DNA from: Doris montereyensis
Lineage: Eukaryota > Mollusca > Gastropoda > Nudibranchia > Dorididae
Direction: 5' to 3'
Assembly: GCA_037039925.1 (NCBI GenBank)
Contig: JAXRKP010000043.1
Span: forward strand, 328,734-392,733
DNA: 64,000 nucleotides
A program made the translations under genes and the position numbers. Below are positions 1 through 64,000 of this stretch, piece after piece; position 1 is the stretch's first letter; the number at the start of each line of letters is the position of its first letter. The notes beneath the pieces are model-generated. The model had not been told where the DNA came from, did no database searches, and worked only from the letters and a program-made list of their open reading frames with translations.

Positions 1-865
1 GTCTTATCTACCTTATCAGTATGTCTTATCTATGCAGTATGTCTTATCTACGCAGTATGTCTTATCTATGCAGTATGTCTTATCTCTATGCAGTATGCCT
101 TATCTACGCAGTGCCTTATCTATGTCTTATCTACGCAGTATGTCTTATCTACGCAGTGTGTCTTATCTATGCAGTGTGTCTTATCTGTGCCTGTGTCTTA
201 TCCTTATCTATGCAGTGTGCCTTATCTACGCAGTATGCCTTATCTACGCAGTATGCCTTATCCATCTTATCTACGCAGTATGTCTTATCTACACAGTATG
301 TCTTATCTACGCAGTATGTCTTATCTACGCAGTATGCCTTATCTAGTATGTCATCTACGCAGTGTCTTATCTATGCAGTGTGTATGCCTTATCTATGCAG
401 TGTGTCTTATCTACGCAGTATGCCTTATCTACGCAGTATGCCTTATCTACGCAGTGTGTCTTATCTATGCAGTGTCTTATCTACGTCTTATCTACGCAGT
501 ATGTCTTATCTACGCAGTATGTCTATGCAGTGTGTCTTATCTATGCAGTGTGCCTTATCTACGCAGTATGTCTTATCTACGCAGTATGCCTTATCTACGC
601 AGTATGCCTTATCTATGCAGTGTGTCTTATCTATGCAGTATGTCTTATCTAAAGATGAAACCAGCTATGATACTTATTGACAAGATATCTACGCAGTACC
701 TGTATCTATGCAGTGTCTTATCTACGCCTTATCTATGTCTTATCTAATGACGGGGCAGTATGTCTTATCTACAGTGCACGATGTCTTATCTACGCAGCAG
801 TATGTCTTATCTACGCAGTATGCCTTAGGCCTATGCAGTGTTAAATCTCCAGTATGCCTTGTCTA
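1..865. repeat. 18-bp minisatellite, degenerate towards 865
   Basis: The unit is about gtcttatctacgcagtat, with point variants (tac/tat, gt/gc) and many partial units. It is dense from 1 to 655 and ragged to about 865. It starts before the window. Long open frames in all three plus registers are by-products of the repeat. Confidence 0.95.
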
Positions 866-984
866 CCTGTAGTTAAGATTTCAAAGAGAAACCTGATGAA
901 TTGTTCTTTGAACAAGATATCTACGCCATACCTGTTATCATTAACACTACGTGATGCTCCGCCTCTTGTCTTATCTACGAGAGA

Positions 985-1575
985 CCTAATCCCTTATCAC
1001 GGCTAATGAAAAGGAACACAAACAGATAGTTAAACCAGTGGATGCTCAGGCCCGATATACAAAACTTTATCCTAACGGCTAATGTCCGCCTCTTTCAGGA
1101 AAAAAAACAGATAGTTTAACACTGATGGATAACCAACAGGCCTAGTTCTAAATTTGTCCCCTGTGGAAATGAAAAAGGAACACGAAACAGATAGTTTAAC
1201 ACTGTGGATGCTCAGCCCCATATAAAACCTTATCCCCACAGCTAATGAAAAGGAACACGAAACAGATAGTTAAACACTGTGGATGCTCAGGCCCGTATAC
1301 AAAACCTTATCCTAACGGCTAATGAAAAGGAAAAAGAAACAGATAGTTTAACACTGTGGATGCTCAGCCCCGTATACAAAATCTTATCCCCACGGCTAAT
1401 GAAAAGGAACACGAAACAGATAGTTTAACACTGTGGATGCTCAGGCCCGTATATAAAACCTTATCCCCACAGCTAATGAAAAGGAACACGAAACAGATAG
1501 TTTAACACTGTGGATGCTCAGCCCGTATACAGAACCTTATCCCCACGGCTAATGAAAAGGAAAAAGAAACAAAAA
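985..1575. repeat. Minisatellite of about 75-bp units
   Basis: About eight copies carrying the core gatagtttaacactgtggat followed by cagcccgtatacaaaacctt and ggctaatgaaaaggaacacg. The first copies are diverged and the last four are nearly identical. Confidence 0.93.
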
Positions 1576-2954
1576 AATGAAAGACCTAGAAGATAGAAGA
1601 CAGGACAGGACACAGAAATGTTCAGGGCTTTGCACCCTTTAATGTTGTCTCTCTGTTATGCTTGTTCTCTATCATTGACCTTGTTCCTTCGTTCGAAGTG
1701 CATCATGAGCCCTGCTTGTGACCCAATAGCCAACTCTTGCTTAGCACCATTAGTCCTGTTCAACAGTGTTTTATCAATCATTGTTTCTTTGTTTCGTTGT
1801 TGTTGATCCACGAAGGTTGCGCAGCCCGATAATTTCTTATTCCTGTCCCGTTTCCTATCTACTAGACTTTTCATTTCTATTATATATTCCTGTTCATCCG
1901 TTGTCGGTGTAGTGCAGTTTAATTCCTTTTTATCCCCATTGCTACGTGACGTGAGGGAAAAAGCGTCACAGCGGTTTCAGTCTAAATCCAGACTGATCCG
2001 TCAAGTAGAAAATTCAGGTAGCAAGCTAAAGATCTTCCAATGCATTTGGCACTTCACACATGTTTGTATTCTTGACGACGTTTTCTTCACAATGCTGTAC
2101 TCTTAAAAATATACTTACTTTTGCTTTCTTTACATGACTTGGGTGTGAATGAGTACCCAGTTTTAGGTAAAGAAAGATCTTATCAGAGTGCTAGGACCAA
2201 GCGCCAACAGGCCTTCGGATGAAATGAGTCTGTTTTCACCATTTCCTTTTTTCAATTTTTAGAAACGTTTACCTCTTATCGGTTATTCTTCTGTAACCTC
2301 CCCCTCAAACATGTTACATTTTTAGTTGAATCCTTGAATTTACTTCACAAACAATAAACGAAATATTTACAACATTGTAAAGCTGAAAATTTCTTCAATC
2401 ATAAACAAAAAGCACATTCCCCATCATCAACATAAATAACAGTGTGACATTTGATTGAAAATGGGTCAAAATTGTGTGGCACTGGGGTACCACCAAGGCC
2501 CAATAGCCTCAGTGGCATGAGTTATACAGCAATATATATATATATAGACAAGAACAGGAGTCAACTAAATTGAGTGGTTTCTTAGCATTATTTGGGGGGG
2601 TTTGGAACATTGAATTTCAAAGTGTTGATTAAACATTCAAGATAAATGTGAGATGACGTTACATCATCAAGATAGCATGCGATCTCTGTGACTTTAGACA
2701 TTGAAGAATTGTCAATTAGCGGCTTGGAAGCCTATGTCTGATATCCAATCATTCCTGCGTGGAGTGAAGGAAGACGTGTTGTGTAATTTTTCAAGGGGAA
2801 ACGTGTCCCTACAGCCTTCACCTTCATCATTTGCCGCACCGTGCCAAACTAAAACTACCGCACCACAATCATTGTCAAACAGTGTATGAGTCACTTCGTA
2901 ATTGGGAAACAAAAGAAAAGAAGAAAAAAACTACAAGAAAAAAACAACACAACT
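1576..2954. other. Non-tandem intergenic/intronic sequence, no gene recognised
   Basis: Open frames of 60-72 codons occur on both strands (for example 1618-1806, 1656-1874, 2701-2889) but none shows a recognisable motif, splice context or family match. A short TA run lies at 2530-2546. The missing 3' exons of the ATPase gene are not seen here. Confidence 0.6.
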
Positions 2955-4880
2955 AGCACGTATTTTCCTTGGGGCCTAAGTCCACACCGTATTTCCCTAA
3001 CTCCTTAGGACACAAATCTAACCTGTATTTCCCTAACTCCTTAGGACACCAAATCTAACCTGTATTTCCCTAACTCCTTAGGACACAAATCTAACCTGTA
3101 TTTCCCTAACTCCTTAGGACACAAATCTAACCCGTATTTCCCCTAACTCCTTAGGACACAAATCTAACCTGTATTTCCCTAACTCCTTAGGACAAAATCT
3201 AACCTGAATTTCCCTAACTCCTTAGGACACAAATCTAACCTGTATTTCCCTTACTCCTTGGGACCCAAATCCAGCCCGTATTTCCCTACCTCCTTCGACC
3301 CACTTCCAGCCAGTATTTTCCTTACTCCTTGGGACCCAAATGTAGCCCATATTTTCCTAACTCCTTGGACCCAAACCCAGCCCATATTTACCTACCTCCT
3401 TGGTACCCAAACCCAGCCCATATTACCAAACCCAGCCCATATTTACCTAACTCCTTGGTACCCAAATCCAGCCCTTGTATTTCTTACTAAACCAAGTCCA
3501 GGGTATTTCAAGTCTAGCCCGTAGTCCAAACCATATTTCCCTGAGGCCTTCAGACCCATATCCAGCCCGTATTTCCCTAACTCATTGGACCCAAATCTAG
3601 CCCGTATTTCCTTATTAAACTCCTTGGGAAACCAAATCCAGCCAGTATTTCCCTTACTCCTTGGAAACCAAGTCCAGCCTGTATTTCCCTTACTCATTTG
3701 GGACCCAAATCCAGCCTGTATTTTTTTAAACCAAATCCAGCCTTGGGACCCCAAATCCAGCCCATATTTCCATTAACTCCTTGAGACCCAAATCTAGCCT
3801 GAATTTCCTTAAATCCTTGGGACCCAAATCTAGCCCTGTATGTCCCTAGCTCCTTGGGACCCAAATCTAGCCCGTATTTCCATTACTCCAGCCCGTTGAG
3901 ACCCAAAGTCTAGGCCGTATTTCCCTTACTCCTTGGGACCCAAATCTAGCCCGTATTTCCCTTCAGACTCCAGGCCGTATTGGGACCCAAATCCAGCATT
4001 TATTTTAAATCCTTGGGACCCAAGTCCAGCCCGTATTTCCCTAACTCCTTGGGACCCAAGTCCAGCTCCTTGGGACCCAAGTCCAGCCCGTATTTCCAAC
4101 TCCTTGGGACCCAGCCCCGATCTTATTTTCCTCATTCCTTGGGACCCAAGTCCAGCAAGTATTTCAACTTTCAGACCCAAGTCCAGGACCTTATTTCCTA
4201 ACGTCTTGGAACCCAAGTCCAGCCCGTATTTCCTAACTCCTTGAGACCCAAGTCCAGCCCGTATTTCCCTAACGTTTCTCCAGCCCGTATTTCCAACGTC
4301 TTCCCCAACTCCTTGGGACCCAAGTCCAGGCCGTATTTCCCTAACAACCCAAGTCCTATGGACCAAAGTCTAGCCCGTATTTCCCTAACTCCTTGGGAAC
4401 CAAGTCCAGCCCGTATTTCCCCAACTCCTTGGGACCCAAATCTAGCCTGCATTTTCCTAAATCTTTGGGACCCAAATCTAGTCTGTTTCTTCCTGGGACC
4501 CATCCAGGCATGTAAAAGCTCACGATCCAAGTCCAGCTCATATTTCCCTAACGCCTTGGAACCCAAATCCAAGCTGTATTTCCTTAACTCCTTGGGACCC
4601 AAATCTAGTCTGTGTTTCCTTAATCTTTGGGATCTAAATTTAGTCTGTGTTTCCTGAACTAAGTCCTTGGGATCTAAATCTGGCCCGTATTTCCCTTACT
4701 CCTTGGGACCCAAATCCAGTCCTTATTTCCTAAATCTAGTCTGTGTTTCCTTAAGTCCTTGGGACCCTAAATCTGGCCTGTGTTTCCCTAAGTCCTTGGG
4801 GATCTAAATCTGGCCTGTTGGGTCCCTAGTCTAGCCAGTATTTCCCTAACTCCTTGGGATCCAAGTCCAGCCCGTATTTG
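2955..4880. repeat. Minisatellite of about 35-bp units (1.9 kb)
   Basis: The unit carries ccgtatttccctaactcctt then gggacccaaatccag. Two subfamilies are visible: an early homogeneous block with ggacacaaatctaacc (2970-3240) and a later heterogeneous one with many fused or truncated units. It lies about 170 bp downstream of the last visible ATPase exon. Confidence 0.95.
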
Positions 4881-5053
4881 CCTTACTGTTTGGGACCAGA
4901 AAATTAGTTTGTGGAATAAGCATTTTGAAGAATGTCATAGGCGCACAAGGGAAGGTCATGCTGGGACTTTTGTCATGAATTAAAGGATTCCGTGTGTCTA
5001 CAAAGAACATGTGATTGGGGAATGCTGGGTTGTACTGTATGTAACTCTCTAAC

Positions 5054-59998
<54,945 letters not shown>

Positions 59999-60564
59999 CT
60001 GCAACAAAAGACAAAACACCTCCATCCTATTTCTCTTGATACCCTTCAAAAAAAAAAAAAAAAAAAAAGTGCAGCAGCAACAAAACTAAACTACAAAAAA
60101 AGTAAAAAGAAAGAAAAATTTGAAAAGTAAACAAAACCCACAACAAAAACCCTGACAAATTATGTTGGTTTGTTTTGCTTTTGGGATTACTGGGGTTTTT
60201 GGGGTTTGGTGGTGGTGGGGAGGGGGGGTTATTGCCTTGTAAATTTAAGACCTGTGTAAACTGAAACTTCATCTTTCATCGTTATCATACATGTCAAACT
60301 AACTTAACAACAATACCCGTCTCATATGTATTTCCGTGACACAAAAAAACTAACAGCAAAAAAAGTCTGATTTACACATTGATATTCAAGTCATACACCA
60401 TGTAAGGTCTAAAATTGTAAATCATATGCAATGTCACAGACTTGAGTACGTTATTGACATCATCTCGATAGCCAAAAAGCGCTTCACAGGTGTGATCACT
60501 CATTGAGTTTACTCATTCATAATCTATTTGTTCTTGGCTTGAGATGTGCTTCTATTGCATCTAA
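59999..60564. other. Sequence upstream of the first visible exon, nothing recognised
   Basis: PolyA run at 60049-60068 and G-rich patch at 60190-60228. No N-terminal ATPase exon found here or up to 64000. Confidence 0.45.
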
Positions 60565-61042
60565 AAACAAAACTTAGTAAATTTATCAATAAAGCACTTA
60601 AATTTGACCTCATTTATCAATAAAGCACTTAAATTTGACCTCTTTATCAATGAAGCACTTAAATTTGACCTCATTTATCAATAAAGCACTTAAATTTGAC
60701 CTCATTTATCAATAAAGCACTTAAATTTGACCTCTTTTATCAATGAAGCCCGTAAATTTGACCTAATTTATTAATGAAGCACTTAAAATTGATCTAATTT
60801 ATCAATAAAGCACTTAAATTTGACCTAATTCATCAATAGAGCACTTAAATTTGACCTAATTTATCAATAAAGCACTCAAATTTCACCTAATTTATCAATA
60901 GAACACTCAAATTTCACCTAATTTATCAATAGAACACTCAAATTTCACCTAATTTATCAATAAAGCACTTAAATTTCACCTAATTTATCAATAAAGCACT
61001 CAAATTTCACCTAATTTATCAATAAAGCACACACCTTTACCA
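60565..61042. repeat. 31-bp minisatellite
   Basis: About 15 copies containing atttatcaataaagcactta and aatttgacctc. Variation rises to the right (tttcaccta, caatagaacac). Confidence 0.95.
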
Positions 61043-61715
61043 AATGTATAGATAAAACAAAAAATTGCTCAATTTATTTTCATAAAATACAGATTTTGAC
61101 CTATTTCTTTCACAAAACACAGAATTTCACTTCCTCTCCAAACCTTTTAGCAGTTTGCAACATTCCCCATCCATTCATCTCCTAGCCTACTTTTTTTGAT
61201 AAGCTTGCTGTCTGAATATCTGACATTAGTTACAATCGCACTATTTGAATGATTTCCTTCAAGATATAATAACAAAAACCCTAACACAAGGTAAATCCCT
61301 CATTTGCTGAAATACACAACCAAAGAATTCCAAAGTGTGCAGACCACCATAGCAACGCCCTTTGCTACGACTTCAAAGCTTGTATGAGACAAATCCTGAT
61401 ACTATCATAACTACGTTTACTTTATAAAAAAAATCAAAGAGTCAAAATTTTCAAACCAAAACAAACATCAAAATCCCACGATAACTACTGCTAGGTGATT
61501 GAAAAGTAATCACATCTATCTCTCAAAGTTTGTTCATGCGCAGAACCTCAGAAACTGGAGGAAGAAGAGGAGGGCCCATCACAGTGGTTTGGAGTTAGCT
61601 TGAGGTCCAGATGAATGGAGAAATTTTGTTAGTCTGACTGAGGAAAGGATACAGGTCAAATACTGATGCTAATGTTGTTACGTACATCTAAGATCTCTAT
61701 AAGACCTCTAGACAC
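61043..61715. other. Unique sequence, nothing recognised
   Basis: No open frame or array of note; likely intron or upstream sequence of the ATPase gene. Confidence 0.4.
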
Positions 61716-61890
<175 letters not shown>

Positions 61891-62084
61891 TCTGCAAATC
61901 TTTTGCAAAAATGTCATTTCAGCAATTCTAACACTTCTAGTCGATATAAACGCTCTCACTATTAGGTTTATACCATGTATTATAAATCTGTAATATCAAA
62001 ACTTTAATGACAAGCATGCCCGAAGATTTGTCAGTGTGATAGCATATTAGCCCAAGTCTGATATTCATTACAACACCCCTCATC

Positions 62085-62370
62085 CTATGATCTGTTATCA
62101 TAGTAAATAAGGACATAATATAATGCACCGAGGTATTCCTGAGCTATCATAGGCATTTTCATTTTGACCCAAGTCACTGCGAAGTATCCTTGAGTTATCA
62201 TAGGTGTTTTCATTTTGACCCAAGTCACAGGCTGAGTCAGGCCAAAAGAGGTGTTTTTTTTATTTTTCTCAAAACCACCCCAAAAAAATTAATTGGAGGC
62301 CAAAATGTTAGCACACTGACGCATTGATGGCTTATTTTTTCTCTTGATCATAAAGCTGAGTCTCTCGTAC
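62085..62370. repeat. Unexpanded copy of the dispersed element seen at 51227-52010
   Basis: Contains atcctatgatctgttatcat, tttctcaaaaccaccccaaa, the phrase aggccaaaatgttagcacac and gatcataaagctgag, in the same order as the 51-kb copy. A 50-bp internal duplication (gagttatcataggtgttttc) is present at 62140-62230. Confidence 0.75.
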
Positions 62371-62504
62371 TTTAACTGCGGTAAACTCAGATACCACTGG
62401 GTCGGGTGCAGGTGATGTCAAGCCCGATTATTAGATTGAATTAGTACTCCATGTTGAAGTTGCGCCGGCTATTTAGTATAGTAACTGGAAATCGAAAAAT
62501 TAGA

Positions 62505-62930
62505 TCTAGCAACACTCAAACGTTTCCTCGATCGCAGGAAACAATCTTCTTCCAATGAATTCAAATACTGATTTGATCAAATGATTCATTAACTAAGAAC
62601 TTAAAGCAGGCTATTTGAAAGCTACATGCAAGCTATGGTGGTTTTGGGTTCAGTGGTTCCAGAGTTTATCACACAAAGTAAGATAAAGTCAGCTTTATAT
62701 ATTATATATACATATATATATTATATACATATATATACATATGTATATATTATATATATATATATTCTGTAGAAGAATCCTCAAATCATATAGAGATATG
62801 CATTTATAATAAATCAAATTGAACTCCATCACCAATGCCAGTTGGCTATATATATATTATTAATAACATATGTATATTCTGTAGAAGGAAAATCATATAG
62901 AGATACCATAATTAAATCAAATTGAACTCC
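62505..62930. repeat. Third copy of the 390-bp element, TA run and a two-copy 105-bp repeat
   Basis: 62515-62690 matches 11890-12080 (gatcgcaggaaacaatcttc, aagcaggctatttgaaagct acatgcaa). It is followed by TA-rich sequence (62697-62766) and two copies of tatattctgtagaag... aatcaaattgaactccat (62760-62935). Confidence 0.75.
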
Positions 62931-63074
62931 ATGTAAAGTAATGCCAGTTGTAAATGATTATTCAGTAACAAGCAGTGCAAAAAAGGAGCAGAACCATAAT
63001 TAATCTATTACCTATAAAGTAAAGGGGTTGTAAAATGATTATTCAGTAAACCACATTAGAAAAAGGAGCTCCCT

Positions 63075-63612
63075 TGCTGAATAATAGTTAAAAGAAAACA
63101 ATTAGACAAAGGTGACTAGAGGAGTGAAAGTTAAAAGAAAAAACAATTAGACAAAGGTGACTAGAGGAGTGAAAGTTAAAAGAAAAACAATTAGACAAAG
63201 GTGACTAGAGGAGTGAGAGTTAAAAGAAAAATAATTGGACAAAGGTGACTAGAGGAGTGAGAGTTAAAAAGAAAAATAATTGGACAAAGGTGACTAGAGG
63301 AGTGAGAGTTAAAAGAAAATAATTGGACAAAGGTGACTAGAGGAGTGAGAGTTAAAAGAAAACAATTAGACAAAGGTGACTAGAGGTGTGAGAAAAAAGA
63401 AAAACAATTAGACAAAGGCGACTACAGGAGTGAAAGTTAAAAGAAAAACAATTAGACAAAGGTAACTAGAGGAGTGAGAGTTAAAAGAAAACAATTAGAC
63501 AAAGGCGACTACAGGAGTGAAAGTTAAAAGAAAAAACAATTAGACAAAGGTAACTAGAGGAGTGAGAGTTAAAAAGAAAAATAATTGGACAAAGGCGACT
63601 AGACAACTCACT
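63075..63612. repeat. 44-bp minisatellite
   Basis: Twelve copies containing aattagacaaaggtgactag and aggagtgagagttaaaagaa. Variants ataattgga and ggcgactac form small sub-blocks. Confidence 0.95.
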
Positions 63613-63824
63613 GAAGAAGAGAAAGAGAGCAAACATAACGATAATATGACATTATGACGTTTCAGGCAAAAAGAACAAAACACAACAAAAAAATTGTTTT
63701 AATTTTAAAAAGGTTGCATCTCAAACTCTAACACAAATAGATAAAGAACTTTGTACAGTTGCCAACCTTTCCAGATGGAAACACAGACCCTAACCATGCA
63801 AACTACTTCCAACTTGCTTTTGTT

Positions 63825-63995
63825 TGTTTAACTAGAGTTAACCTCGTCCACCATTTGCGGTGATCCCAGGGTCAGTTAAGAGGAATCAGCAAGATGAAAA
63901 GATAAGTAAAAGAGTGAAAAAAAGTGTGACCTAACAGCAACGCCGGCCTACCGCCCCACTTCTAACTTGCGGGACGGCCCCCTTACCATAACCCT
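63825..63995 (+). repeat. Dispersed repeat copy (same family as 18410 and 38790)
   Basis: Reads cgtccaccatttgcggtgat, gaatcagcaagatgaaaaga, taagtaaaagagtgaaa and ends in a GC-rich part (gccggcctaccgccccactt) cut by the window edge. Confidence 0.65.
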
Positions 63996-64000
63996 AATAT

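Noticed and set aside
21..747. Three overlapping frames of 100-219 codons (MSYLCSM..., TQYVLS...)
   Set aside because: They are the three registers of an 18-bp repeat without stop codons; no start context or non-repetitive part.
1618..2912. Small open frames on both strands as the missing 3' ATPase exons
   Set aside because: No TGD, DGAND or membrane-helix motifs and no splice consensus in phase with exon 14.

Overview
The window is from a eukaryotic, almost certainly invertebrate, draft genome. A lophotrochozoan, most plausibly a gastropod mollusc, fits best: it has very long introns, abundant tRNA-derived SINEs, RTE and L2/CR1-type LINE remains, a Tc1/mariner relic, and introns built largely from minisatellites. 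No ribosomal RNA, functional tRNA gene, CRISPR array or bacterial operon is visible.

One host gene runs through almost the whole window on the minus strand. I recognise 14 exons, from 59998 down to 5054, of a P5B-type (ATP13A2/3-like) lysosomal/endosomal transport ATPase. In transcript order they lie at 59998-59816, 55467-55321, 53439-53307, 50857-50788, 47193-47061, 42454-42294, 39218-39061, 33646-33457, 31067-31008, about 26970-26928 (broken), 21114-21019, 18209-18183 (a 27-bp microexon), 8039-7886 and 5174-5054. Intron phases agree at every junction that can be tested. The N-terminal exons and the C-terminal third (hinge DGAND motif and last membrane segments) lie outside the window or were not found. 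Six exons carry a one-base reading-frame error. About 40 residues of the nucleotide-binding domain are missing where exon 10 has been overrun by a 22-bp tandem array.

Most of the rest is repeat. Some two dozen separate minisatellite arrays (units of about 12-77 bp, 0.2-3.5 kb long) and several long GA/CT, TA, GAA and ATT microsatellites fill the introns. Two tRNA-derived SINE families (called A and B here) recur in both orientations. Several arrays are expansions of internal segments of these dispersed elements, which is the clearest unusual pattern in the window. An almost complete but disrupted RTE-type LINE (35471-38789) sits inside a minisatellite with a visible 9-bp target-site duplication. 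Smaller relics are two L2/CR1-like reverse transcriptase fragments, a Tc1/mariner fragment carrying a 12-bp array, a decayed Polinton/adintovirus-like packaging ATPase (15692-14720), and a 245-codon open frame (44518-43781) of uncertain, probably transposon, origin bracketed by 22-bp direct repeats.

Functionally the window is a single transporter gene whose introns have become a nursery for mobile elements and tandem repeats. Nothing suggests that the other open frames act with it. All coordinates of array edges are approximate; exon edges were placed by splice signals and by family alignment from memory.
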